Source of the DNA: Mycteria americana
Taxonomy: Eukaryota > Chordata > Aves > Ciconiiformes > Ciconiidae
DNA: 64,000 nucleotides
Direction of reading: 5' to 3'
NCBI RefSeq assembly: GCF_035582795.1
Contig: NC_134369.1
Coordinates: forward strand, 57,226,001 to 57,290,000
Shown: positions 13,694 to 24,329 of the stretch, one piece after another
Layout: each line of letters opens with the position of its first letter
Position numbering within the stretch: position 1 is the first letter of the stretch
Program-made: the position numbers and the translations under genes
Notes under the pieces: model-generated
Database searches by the model: none
What the model was told of the DNA's origin: nothing
The model's input: only the letters and a program-made list of their open reading frames with translations

Positions 13694-13962
13694 CACAGTG
13701 CAGCTGTCCATGTCGTGCTGCTGGTAACACCAGCTTCTGCCTCCTCGGGAAGGTGTCCGAGTCATCTTGCTGCACCCCAAACATCAGCTCAATGGGGAGG
13801 GATCTCTTGGAGGCACTCATCAGCCTGAGCTTGCAGAAGCGGGCGGAGAGCAGCATGATTAGCTGGCATTTGGACAACAGAGGCATGACCTCCCAGGCTG
13901 CTGTCACCAGCTGCTGGAACCAGAGGGTGGTTTTTGCCACATCCAGTTCTCCTAGGGAGCCC
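13694..13962 (-). other. unidentified open frame, possible gene fragment
   Basis: A minus-strand frame stays open here and reads like real protein more than its neighbours do, with LWFQQLVTAAWEVMPLL followed by an amphipathic stretch ending SLPIELMFG. A stop lies just upstream in the same frame, so it is not a complete gene. I could not assign a family. The spacing of P, Q, LL and SLPIEL loosely recalls helices 3-5 of a nuclear receptor ligand domain, but this is weak. It begins where the LTR similarity ends. It may be a captured exon or retrocopy, or chance. Confidence 0.2.
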
Positions 13963-14030
13963 AGGCATTACTGTACATGCACAAGACCATTAAGGATGAC
14001 CGTTTGTGCAATGATGTGCAGCTTTAGCTG

Positions 14031-14570
14031 ACACAGAAGCTAAAGTCTTGCCCTGCCGGAAAAGGTGGGCCCCTTACTCTGGAGCAACTAATGAGGAATG
14101 GAGATGGGAGCAAGGGGTTGAGAGCTGGTAGGAGGCAGTTGTCAAGCTGGAAGGAAAAGGGTTATTCTTTACCCAGGAGCATCCACCATCTAGGACAGGA
14201 AATGTTTCACAGGTCTATGTTTCTGTTTCCCTTCTTGGCCACTGAGCCCTGGAAAGACTTCAAAGACAAAGGAGACTTCTCTTGGGATTCATGGTGGAAC
14301 GAAAGGGAGGGAAATGATGATTTCTCAGCTGACGGGCTTCTGAGCTGAGGACTCGACATGCAGGACATGGGAGACATGGGGAGATATTCAGGAGTAGGAA
14401 GGTTTATCTACATGCAAGGGACCATGGCACCAGTGATGAGTGAGTGAGGTAGGGAAACATTTGTCTGTTGAAGATCCCACGGCTGCCTATTTGGCGTGGG
14501 ACATTTTGTAAACATGGTCCACTCATGCTTGTCCCCAGCTGTCTGTCTGTAAGTGAAGAATAACTTCATG
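14031..14570. other. intergenic DNA downstream of serpin A
   Basis: No gene recognised. It lies between the unidentified frame to the left and the 3' end of the serpin A transcript. Confidence 0.5.
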
Positions 14571-14573
14571 TAG

Positions 14574-14590
14574 TATTTATTTATTTATTT
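14574..14590 (-). promoter_or_regulatory. probable poly(A) signals of serpin A
   Basis: On the minus strand this (TATT)n stretch contains overlapping AATAAA hexamers about 100 nt after the serpin A stop codon at 14687, a normal position for 3' end formation. It could also be a chance microsatellite. Confidence 0.5.
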
Positions 14591-14686
14591 GTTAATTAGG
14601 GATCAATTCTAGTCCCATTTTGCAAAGAAGTCCCTGGGATGTGCACAAGGTCTCTTCTCTGCACTGGGGAGTACAAGTGCTCTAAC

Positions 14687-14896
14687 CTAGTCTTCCTTGG
14701 CAGCTGGATTCACAATTTTCCCCATGAAGAGGATGCCGTGGGTGGTTTTGTCAATAATCATCATCAGGAAGGGCCTGTTGAATCTGATGTGAGGAGGAGG
14801 AGGAAACATTGCAGTCATTGGTACCAGTTCTACCACGGTCACTGCAGCAGCCTCTGTGCCATTCTCACTGACATCCACCATGGCCTTGTGAATTGC
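14687..14896 (-). CDS. serpin A exon 5 (reactive loop and C-terminus)
   Basis: Starts after an acceptor reading CCCTTGCAG and encodes residues 360-428, from AIHKAMVDV to VNPAAKED, then stop. It carries the reactive centre ELVPM|TAMF and the C-terminal strands. Confidence 0.9.
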   Translation of the reverse strand, partial: AIHKAMVDVSENGTEAAAVTVVELVPMTAMFPPPPHIRFNRPFLMMIIDKTTHGILFMGKIVNPAAKED

Positions 14897-17800
14897 CTGC
14901 AAGGGAAGTAAAGATTAAAGTCAAGGTACAGAATAGCGAGAAGCCACTGGGGACAAACTTGCTTGCTTTAACACTGTGAGAATGTAGTTTTTAAAAGAAA
15001 GCACAGAATTAATGTAGAACTGGTGTGAAAAAGATACTCATATCCAGCCTTTCCAAGACAAGCAAAGTTTGCTCTGAGTTCAGGGAGAGTTTTCTTCAAC
15101 ACTCTGGCAGTCAAACTTGGCTGCTTGCAGAGACTAAGCAGCATAGAGAACATTTATTGTTCTGTTGTTTGTCAGAGTAAGATTTTGTCCTTCATATTTA
15201 ACACAGAAGGAAGTTTTCATTTTGCATCAATTTCTGTGTATGCAAAAAAAATTCTTTCTGCAAAGACACAATAGTGACAACTCTTATAGGGTGTCTTTCT
15301 GTAACACAGCCCACTGATATGACTTTACTTTACAGGGCTTTCTATAGTAAGTATAGCAAATTCATATTTCTAAATTCATGTGATCTTATTTCATTGTCTT
15401 TGGTCAGCCCTCCGTGTTTTTTCTTCATTGTCCATGATGCATCTGAAAATTCCCCTCATGAGGTCCTGCTACCCTTCTTCTATTCACTTGTCCTATATCT
15501 GTAATCCAGGTGTTTACACACGTAACAATTCAGTGTGAGGAATCACAAAATCATTAAATAATATAGGTCGGAAGGACCTCTAGAGGTCATCCGATGCAAC
15601 CAACCGCCATATACTTGAGTCAACTCTGACACTGGATGAGGTTGCTCAGGGTCTCATTCAGTCAGGAGTTGAGTATTTCCAAGGATAGAAATTTCATAGC
15701 CTCTCTAAGTAACCCATCCAAGTTTTTGATCACCCTCATGTTGAATTTTTATTCTTAATATGTGATGACAATTTCCCATTTTCTATCATGTGTGCATTGT
15801 CTCTTGTCCTGTCACTGTGCACCTGCAAGAGCAGCCTGGGTCCATCTTCTCTGCATCCTCCTAATAGGCATCTGTAGACAGCACTAAGAACCTCCCTTCA
15901 CCTTTCCGTCTCCTGGCTGAACAACTCCAGGTCTCCCAGCCTCTCCTCATACATCCTGTGCATCCATATAGCCACGCACCCATCCTGCTCACCCTCTACT
16001 GGACTCGCTCTGCTCCAGTATGTCCACATCTCCCTTGCACTGGGGAGCCCCAAACTGGATGCAGAGGTGGTCTCACGAGTGCAGAATAGAAGGGAAAGAT
16101 CATTTCCCTCATGGCACAAGGCATATATTCCCTGGAAGACTAAGGAAATCACTTTACTTGTCTGTGTGCCAGTTTCTTGTTTGTGAAATGGGGCTATCCC
16201 TGTCCCACAGGTCTGTTGTCCATCTAAATTCTGAGGTACTCAGACAACGCAGTAATGAAAGGTGTATACATAGGACAAGAATGACTATTCCCAAACTTAT
16301 GTCATAACTATGACTCTTGTCATGCATTAATTATTTTACACCAGCTTTTTGTGAAATTATTCCTGTTATTCTTTCCAGATCTGTTTTCTTCTCCAGAGAC
16401 TTTCAAGCAAATTTGCAGGATCGCTATGCAGTAAACAATTTAATATTCAGCTGTAGGAACAAGAGCCATTTAATCCCTAACTTTCTCCTTCCTTTATTAC
16501 CATCAGTGAGCCATGACTACACTCCAGAAGTGGGATCAGCCTATTTGCAGAGATAAAACCCGCATGTAAGCGAGGCAGACAAATCTCTTGATTACCATCT
16601 CTGTTTGCATACTTACTTTGGAAACCTTCAGAAGAGTTTTTTCTGCCACTCCAGAGAGATCAGCGTTATCAGTGAACACCTCTATCACACCCATTTTCTG
16701 AAACAGGCTCTTAACATCATAGGAGCTGGATATGGAGAATTTTGGAAGGTCCAGGTAGATTTGTCTTTTAAAAAAGAAATGAAAAATGTGAGTTTATTAT
16801 TGCAAGATCCCTTGATGCAATAGCTGTTGCAGGTATATACCCATCACAAATACCCGTGGAGCTAAGGCTTGGCTTTCTAAGACAGTGATAAATCCCATGT
16901 TAGAGAAGCAGAAATTAAGGTACCTGTCCCACCAGCCACAGTCTGATCAGTGGTGCAGAGGCACAGTGGTGGTATATGAAAGTGTCTGGCTGGAAAGTAT
17001 CATCCAGACTGGAGAAAAAGAAATTGTATTTTCTTTTGAACTGGATTCTTCCTACTCAAGGCAGGCTCCTGAGGGCAGTGTACCTGTGTGCAGGATCCTC
17101 ACAGCTGGTAGCACTCCCACTGCTGTGACTGAGGGAGTGAAGATAGGGTTCCCCTTAGGTATGAAATTGCCCAATACCTTATCTGATTTAAGGAAACTAT
17201 GCAATGCTTGTTCCTCAGAGCTACGCTTAGTAACTCATTGTGGCATCCTAAGCTTTACTTTGCCTGGATGAGTAGTTATGGCCTTTTTGATATTTAAACA
17301 AAGCAGCAGCTAAAAGATTACCTTTCTTCAAGTGATTGCATCCAGTTAGACACTGTTTCTTTTAGCAGAGCATCCTCCACCTGCCTCATTGTCCCTTCAT
17401 CAGGCAGAACAAACAATGCAGTAGCATTTCCTTTGTATGGGATTTCTACTATCCAGCAAGACAACTTCTCATCCCTATGGATATTGAAGACTTTGTTTTG
17501 ATGCATCATTTTGACCTTAACAGAATTCTTGGCATCCAACAAGAAGTCATCGTCTCTGGTGGTCAAATTGTTGAAAGGTTTTTCCCAGTAGCCTTTTGAC
17601 AAAAGAATGAATATAGATTTGAATAAACTGAAAAAGAGACTAATAAAGGCATGTCACATTAGTTGATGCTTAAAATGCTGTATTTGAACTGTAAAGGCAA
17701 CAACAAGCCTATCTCAGTTTAAGGATGCTTGTTCCTTGGCCATGAAAAGAAGCTTTACATTATTTCAATGGTTCTAACAAAAATCACACAAGAAAAATAA

Positions 17801-18913
17801 AGGCTGAGGGTTGCTGTGTAAAAGACCTGAGCCTTTGCCTGCTAAGGCAATGGTAAAACTTTCACAGGCTCCCACTATACAGGCTCCAGGCCTATTCCTT
17901 TCATACAAGTGTCATCCGTGTTTCACCATGTCCTTCACAGCCAAACACCTGTACCTTTCAACAAATTATCATAAGTTCCCAAGCTCATCCCTTCTGAATA
18001 TTTTCAGCTCTGGACCTGGCTTAAAATTGATATGACATTGATCAGTACTTCTACAGGTTCTTTTTTTTTCTCATAAAGTAAATAATTCTTCATACCTGTC
18101 TTTCAAATATTTCCTTATGTCATTTAAAAGTAGAAAGACATATTTTAAATTAGATGATAGAATAGGTTCACAGTGTGAAAAAAGTTATGTTTCTTAGATC
18201 TGGATAAGACTTCCAGAGCTTATGTGTATAATTGCTACCCATGTTTGTCACTCACCTTTAAAGAAAATGTAGTTAACCAGAACCATCACGGTATCTTCAT
18301 CAAGACGCTTGAGTAAACCAACAATTTTCCCATGAGTTTTTTTTTCTATGTACTTATTGATTTCCTTCATAGCCTCTGGAGAATTCCGGAAGTTACTAGA
18401 AATTGCTTCAGAATAATAAAAATTTGTGACATCATCCAAAAATTCTTGGAGCAGTTTCAGTTTATTGTCTATGAACAGGGCATTGCCCATGCTCAACTGG
18501 GCTTCTCGGTGAGGGTCGTTCAGCAGCTGGAGGACGCGCTGAAATCCCTTATGGATCTCCTGCTCCTCCATCTCTGTCAGGTTGAAGGAGAGGGCTTTGT
18601 GCAGCTGACTGAGCGTGTTTGATCTGGCCCCCAGGGAGAGCATTGCAAAGGCAGTGGAGATACTCAAAGGAGAGAAGAAAATGTTCTTGTTGCCCGCCTC
18701 CTCTCTGACATGCTTGTAAAACTTAAATGCAAAGTCAGCATTGCTAGGGGCTATCTTGACATGAGCCAAGTTTTCACCTTCAGCCTGGGAATGGTCTTCT
18801 GGGGAATGGGGTATTTTTTGTTTCTGCTGTTCATCACTGACGTCGAACCAGGTTAGTTGACCCTGGACTTGAATTCCAAGAAGCAACAAACACAAATACA
18901 ATGCAGACTGCAT
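14687..18913 (-). CDS. serpin A: intact alpha-1-antitrypsin-like clade A serpin, 428 aa, P1 Met
   Basis: Coding exons are 18256-18913, 17322-17592, 16617-16764 and 14687-14896. They join in frame to 1287 nt. All introns have GT..AG ends, and exon sizes of 271 and 148 bp match the known SERPINA layout. The start is the ATG before a hydrophobic signal peptide (residues 1 to about 18, cleavage after VQG). The NADFAFKFYK and IFFSPLSIS motifs mark the serpin fold, and FNRPF (398-402) matches the serpin signature. The reactive loop hinge is GTEAAAVTV, typical of inhibitory serpins, and counting from the hinge puts P1 at Met386 and P1' at Thr387. This resembles alpha-1-antitrypsin and predicts inhibition of elastase-like serine proteases. 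The P' side has four more residues than human alpha-1-antitrypsin and holds PPPP. Sequons include NLT and NAT. Probably a secreted plasma inhibitor; orthology to one named mammalian SERPINA gene is not established. Confidence 0.9.
15541..16100 (-). mobile_element. CR1 LINE 3' fragment, old
   Basis: The block begins with the reverse complement of a CR1 tail (aatcacaaaatcatt, then ataggtcggaagg). It continues with recognisable but diverged CR1 sequence, including the region matching ctggctgaacaactccagg and gagccccaaactggatgcag. The frame is broken by many indels. It lies in the last intron of serpin A, in the same orientation as the gene. The upper boundary is approximate. Confidence 0.8.
16617..16764 (-). 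CDS. serpin A exon 4 (148 bp)
   Basis: Encodes RQIYLDLPKFSISSSYDVK through ADLSGVAEKTLLKVSK. The donor is AAA|GTAAGT and the acceptor TTTTAAAAG. The length equals the conserved SERPINA exon 4. Confidence 0.9.
17322..17592 (-). CDS. serpin A exon 3 (271 bp)
   Basis: Encodes YWEKPFNNLTTRDD through DALLKETVSNWMQSLEER, including [13 protein letters not shown]. The donor is AAAG|GTAATC and the acceptor GTCAAAAG. The length equals the conserved SERPINA exon 3. Confidence 0.9.
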
Positions 18914-18930
18914 TTTCCTTCTGAACAGTT
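18256..18930 (-). CDS. serpin A exon 2 (signal peptide and N-terminal half)
   Basis: The acceptor TTAACAG at the high-coordinate end is followed by 17 nt of 5' UTR and the ATG at 18913. The exon encodes the signal peptide through LVNYIFFK and ends at the donor AAAG|GTGAGT. Confidence 0.9.
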
Positions 18931-20615
18931 CTGTTAAGAAAGAATAGAGCAGCTTTTAGATCTAGCAAATTTTATCTTTCCTGCATAAAAATATTTTTTG
19001 TATTCTAGATACTGATTTTCAGATGTCAGTCTTTAGGATTACTGCTCTATTTAGAAATACTCTTCTACCTGGCCTCCTGGATAGTCTATTTCTAGTCAGT
19101 TCTATCAGTTTCTGACCAATGAGCAAAGGAAGGAAGATATTAATGTGGCATTGCCAGGAAAGAATTTATGTTGTGTTGGCTTTTGTGAGGTATTACACCT
19201 GAAATAATAGTTCTTGCCTCTGACCAGCATGCCTCTGACTCCTAAATGCCTTTGGGTGCATGGCTGAGTTCACCTATTGGCCCCATGTATTTGGTAAGTA
19301 CTCTGATAGAGGGACCGACTTTTGCTGATACGTTTCTGTAGTACCCATGGTCTTGTTATGACTTGGGTTTTCAAGCACTGCAGTGGTACAGAGATAATCT
19401 CGGTTACAGCTGTGAATAAAATCCATCTAAATGCTCACCCCTTAAACTGCTTATATCTTTTTGCCTCTTGTGTAGCAGCTCTGAACTCAAGAACTATATT
19501 ATTTCAAAACATTACCTTAAGTGTTTCAGCAAATTGAGGCTAAATCGAGACAGTTTATTGACTCTCTCTATTGCACATAAACTATCCACAAGGTTGCAAA
19601 GCCCAAGACTTAAGGTCTTAGGAGAAGCTATAGTGGAATCTGCCTTAGTGGAGTATGCGCAATTCGATGACCTTTCCTCTTCCTTTAACTGACATAAGTA
19701 AGTTCTGCATAACCTCACAGTCTCTCTTCTGCCCTTTCAAGGGAAGAACCATGAAATATACTGGAGAAGAATGTTCTCCATAGGGTGCCTCACCTAAATT
19801 ATCTCAAATGAGAGAAACTCAAAAACATGAAGTAGGCAGTGGCCTGCAGGAAAGTAGAGATGATCTGAATGTTGTTCATAGCAGCTGTATGCTTGTTCCG
19901 GAGCATGAGATTCTGCCCCAGGGTCTGCCTCAGGCTGTGTGTCTAATGCCAGCTTTAGGTCTTACATCAAACATTTCTCGGGGAGTTATTAATCCTGGGT
20001 TCCCCCTTTTCTGGCTGCACAGTATGAAACAATGGAGATATATATGCTGTGGAAGTGCTGAGTATGGAGCTGTGCTCAGCATGTCTAAAATGCTGGATAA
20101 AAACATCAACTCTGAAAAAAACCCCACCATTCTAAATGGAGGTAATTAATTTTGGTCTGGTAAGTATTCTTTTCATAATTCCCCAAATCTGCTTTTGAGA
20201 GAGACTAATTTCTCTTCCAGGCCACTTGGCTGCAAGTAGCGTAGTCTTAAGCACACTGGAGGTACAGGGATGCTACTGTCATTAGCCCTGCATCAGCTTG
20301 GAATAGTCCGGACATTGAGACTGCAACTAAATTTACTCCTCTGGGAGCAGAGACAAGGTTTTGTTCTTCACCTTGATATTGGCTGTTGACTACTCATTTT
20401 GGACCTCATCTCCCAGTCATCCTCCCACTATAGCTAGGAGCTGGATCACTGACTGAGTCCTGCTTCCAACATTTAGAACATGCTTCCAGAAGCTAAAATA
20501 ATTTCCAATTACTATACAAAATAAATTCATCTCAGAATTAAATGTGCAATAAATGGCAGAGATCACAGACAACATGAATTCAAAGACTTCTAAGAAAGTA
20601 TAATATGGTACTTAC
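18931..20615 (-). other. serpin A intron 1
   Basis: About 1.7 kb between the untranslated first exon and exon 2. No further gene or repeat was recognised inside it; the short open frames here look like chance. Confidence 0.55.
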
Positions 20616-20647
20616 AGTGCTGGACCTCTCCTTCACAGAGCTTCTTC
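20616..20647 (-). other. serpin A untranslated exon 1 (predicted)
   Basis: The minus strand reads GGTCCAGCACT followed by the donor GTAAGTACC. The same GCACT|GTAAGT junction occurs at the matching place upstream of serpin D (54042), supporting a shared untranslated first exon. The 5' end is inferred as about 25-30 nt from the TATA-like element and is approximate. The exon has no ATG. Confidence 0.6.
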
Positions 20648-20666
20648 CCTATTCTTCGTTTTGCTG

Positions 20667-20715
20667 GGTAGTATTAAGTTAGTGTCCACTGGTAAATATT
20701 AAACAGAGCAAATAA
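20667..20715 (-). promoter_or_regulatory. serpin A liver-type promoter (HNF1-like site, TATA-like box)
   Basis: On the minus strand: TTATTTGCTCT (20705-20715), then GTTTAATATTTAC (20692-20704, close to the HNF1 palindrome), then a TATA-like CTTAATAC (20671-20678). The mammalian SERPINA1 hepatocyte promoter has the same elements in the same order, including TTAATATTCACCAG, as recalled from the literature. The spacing from HNF1 to TATA is shorter here. This points to liver expression. Confidence 0.65.
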
Positions 20716-20719
20716 GATT

Positions 20720-22105
20720 CGTTTCCAAAGCAAAGACTGAATAAGCTATTTTTTTCCGGACATCAAACATAAGTCTATTTTCCCGGCATACGGGCAGAAT
20801 GATGCCAGCACCCAGATCTCTGAAGGGAAAGAAAGAGCAGGGATCCTGCTACTCTTGGGCTTGAACTAAAGTGTGGGCAAGAGAGCTTTGCAAGGTAGTC
20901 TGGCATAACTGTGGTAAATGAGCTTTAGAAAATGGAATATTAGAAGAACTGGAAACCTAAGATAGGGCCAAAGCAATGTCTGTTTATAAAAAGGTTGCTG
21001 CGTCCTACTGAACTCTCTGCATGGGATATCCTGATGCAAGCATGCCATCTAATTGAGCACACAAGGCAGCAGCAAGTTTGTTCAGGAATAGCTGAGTATC
21101 TCTATGTTGTCCTGCAGTGCACACTGCAGGTATGCCCTAACTGGCATTATTTGAAAGGCTCATTAAATTATTGGATAATTTAAAGGATAGTTGGGGGCAC
21201 TGGTTAGCTTTTTGAGAGGCCTTTGACGAGTATTTTAGAAACTACTAAAACGAAAAGCAAAGTATTAGCATGACTCGAAAAATAGCCCAAATAAGAAAAC
21301 AAATAGAAGAATGAAATGGGCAATCTTTACCACGGCAAAATATTAGCTGAGGAGGAGAGTAGATCTTCTTAACCCTTTGCTACATACACATAGGATAGGC
21401 ATGATTTATATACATACTGTATGTGACTTACACTGGGATCCTTCTCAGAGGGAGCTGAGAGAAACAGGCACAATTTAGCTGTTTAGAAGGTTATTTAAGG
21501 ATGAGATGCATGGCACTCATCCTAATTAGCAATGACTAATTGCTTCCATTGAATGTACATGATTTCACTCCAGGTAAATCTACAATTTATCTACACATAG
21601 GATTCTACCCACCATAGTTATTGCTATGTAACTGCTATCTCTTACAAGACAGAGGCAGAGTTGGTCAGAACCTATTTCCATAGAGATGGTTTTTTTCATG
21701 ATGTGTGCATGTGCCCAGAAAGTTTATTGCAGTATTATGTAAAATGACCAAGGTTCATCAGGAGCAAGTATGCTGTTGCTTAACTCCAGCAAAGACAAGC
21801 TATTTTTCTCAAGTCTAGGCCTGCCTACATAGATAGCATGAATCTTTCAGCCCAGCCCTAATGCTTGGCTAACCATCTGAAGGATGCTACTGTTTTCAGG
21901 GAGGAACTGCTGGGAACAGCAGAGCTTCTGCAGTGATTCCTCTGTTTTCTCCCAGGACATGCAGCAGCACTCAGCGTGTCAGGGAGAGAGTGGAAAGTTG
22001 CTGTCCCTGCTCACCACTCCCAGGCACCAGCTCCTCAGACCCTCGCTCAAGTCTTTTCCTAGGCAAGGTTAAGACCAGCAGTTACATCCAGCCCACAAAT
22101 GACCA
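20720..22105. other. intergenic DNA between serpin units A and B
   Basis: No gene recognised. The fifth exon of unit B would be expected here but is not seen. Confidence 0.5.
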
Positions 22106-22110
22106 TTTTT

Positions 22111-22258
22111 ATCCACAAACTTGAAAGCAATCAGCTTCTCAGCAATTCCAGATAGATCAGAATGGTTAATGAATGCGTCAGTCATACCTAGTCCTTTGAA
22201 AATCTCCCTTAGGTCATAGGTGCGAGAAATAGAGACTCTTGGAAAACATGAGTCTCTG
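22111..22258 (-). pseudogene. serpin unit B exon 4
   Basis: After the acceptor TTCAACAG it reads RDSCFPRVSISRTYDLREIF and on to DLSGIAEKLIAFKFVDK. The frame is open for the full 148 bp, but the 3' splice donor is gone. Confidence 0.75.
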
Positions 22259-23980
22259 CTGTTGAATGCAATGGAAAATGAGGGTGAATCACCACACATG
22301 GGTATCACCAACATACCTGCCAGATGGCAGTGTCTGTGAGAACCCAGGGAGGGGAAAGCAGTTTTGTTACTTCTCTGCACACTGCTGTTGGTGCAAATGG
22401 CTGTGTCCCCAGAAGAGATGTCACTGTGAAATGTGAGGCTAAACTGGAAAGTTTGTGCTGAGTTTTGCAGGAAAGAGATCTGTCCAGAGGAATTTCACAG
22501 AGGAGGGTATGGAGCTGCTGGATGCTTCTAGCTAAGCAGTGGCTGGGACAGAGGGAGACAGGAGCCAGGGGAGTCATCTAAAGGACTGACAGATGCTTTT
22601 CCCATTGGCCTCATAATGGTCTATATGGAAGGAATTAAGGAATAATTTAATTATCTTTTTCCCTACTGTCTGCCAGTGACTCTGCTCAGTTATACGATAT
22701 GTCTTGGTTCCTCCTTACAGGAAGAGTTTCATCCTATATCATTAACTTACTCCTGTTGCTGCTTGGTCATCAGATTATTATATGCCAGCTATATTTCTAG
22801 GTTTTCCAGGGCAAAGGATTTCTGGCTGTGGAAACAAAACATCAGCAAGATGATAAGGATTGAGCAAGAGAAATATGCACTTTGCATGATAAATCCTCAT
22901 GCAGCCATTTCTTGTTGCCTTATAAAGACGTTATCACTCAAGGTCTGTCTGCAAAAGATCATATAAATAAACTTCTTGACATAAATAGCTCCGTTAAAAT
23001 CAGGAGATTGGCATCATTGCAAAATTGCTGTAACTAGAATAAAAATCAAGTCCTCTCTGTATTTTTGTCTGTTTCTGTAAAGGGCATCCCAACTATGATC
23101 TCCATGTATTACAAATATTCATCCTTTTCTCCTCAGATAAGGAAAGTTCTTCTGGCTCCATTTCAAAAAACAGCATGACTGACAGAATGAAAAAAGCTGA
23201 AGGCTAAGGAAAAAGTCTGTGACAGAACTGGGAATAGAAACTAGACTTTTTCTGCTTTGTTTTCAGCGTCTTTCACCAATGCAATAGGAATCTCTCAACT
23301 AAAATTTCATATGAATTCATAGTTTGCTAGATGAAAGCTGTATAGACAGAATCAAATAATCTTATTATTTTCTTCTGTGTTATATCTCAGAAGGAAATAA
23401 AGTTCTTTTATTACCAGGGTGTGATTCCATTTCTTGTAACAGACATTTCACCTCAGATGATCACTTTCATCAGTTTGCAGAAAAAAATATTTTAAGTTTT
23501 CTGCTCTGTCTGCACCTAATCTCCTAGCACTGAAAGAAAATGTGTTTCCAAGAGCATACAAGCATTTAAGTCCTGATGTGAATTCCATTGGAGTCAATCA
23601 GCCAGCATTCTAATGTTCAAGACAGGTAATCTCTCACTGAGAGCTAATCTCAGGTTTTACTGATATATTTTCCATGAAGACATTGGAATTGTAGACCTGC
23701 TACAGACCTGCCACTGCCAAGGCTTTTCAAACCTAGTTGTTATAAGTTTTTAAAAAATCACTAGAATTAAAAAGGGGAAAAAATAAGCAATAGTAGAGAG
23801 ACTGCAAGACCAAAATTTTGCTCTCAAATTAAATTGTAGCTTGAATTTCTTTTTCCAAAAGATGCATCAAACTCAAGTAGTTAAGACTACAGACCAAAAA
23901 CCTTAATTAAGTATAATGGTACAAGAACTTAGAGATGGCATGTATAACTCTCAGAATTAAAATAAATGACAGTAAAGGAA
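22259..23980. other. gap between surviving exons of unit B
   Basis: No exon 3 or second half of exon 2 is visible, and no repeat was recognised that would explain the deletion. Confidence 0.45.
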
Positions 23981-23984
23981 AGTG

Positions 23985-24320
23985 GTGGGTCCTCCCAAAT
24001 GTCCGTGAGGGTAAAGGCCAGCCCTTCCAGCACCTGAGCCTGGCTGGTGGCTCTGGAGCCCAGGGCCAGCAGGGCAAAAGCAGCAGAGATGCTGACCCGG
24101 GAGAAGAAAACACTCTTGCCAGGTTTTTGGGCAGTCACTTGCTTGTGAAACTGGAAGGAAAAGTCTGTGTTGCTGGGGACTATCCATTGGCAGGACCCAA
24201 AAGGATCTCCCTTGTGGGGATGCTGCTCCTGTGGCGCTTAGTTTTCTTATTCTGCTTGTGGCCCCTGGACTGTTGACAGCCAGGGACAACAGGCTCAAGT
24301 GCAGCAAAGGAGCATTGCAT
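23985..24320 (-). pseudogene. serpin unit B exon 2, 5' half
   Basis: Matches the signal-peptide region and the first third of the serpin fold. The match to unit C stops abruptly near 23990, at the position of LTNTQEEE in C. Confidence 0.75.
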
Positions 24321-24329
24321 GCAGTAAAG

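Larger units (their letters stand above)
22111..24320 (-). pseudogene. serpin unit B: truncated clade A serpin pseudogene
   Basis: Two pieces survive. The first, at about 23985-24320, is the first half of exon 2. It has an open stretch reading IVPSNTDFSFQFHKQVTAQ and then FFSRVSISAAFALLALGSRA, ending after LEGLAFTLTDIWEDPP. The second, at 22111-22258, is exon 4. The rest of exon 2, exon 3 and exon 5 are not found. The start region is out of frame with the body, and exon 4 has lost its donor (AAAAATGG where GT is expected). The exon 2 piece is much closer to unit C than to A or D, so B and C are probably a recent duplicate pair. It cannot make a complete serpin. Confidence 0.8.

Noticed and set aside
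22380-22577. possible exon 2 or 3 of serpin unit B
   Set aside because: A few words resemble serpin exon 2 but they do not line up in order.
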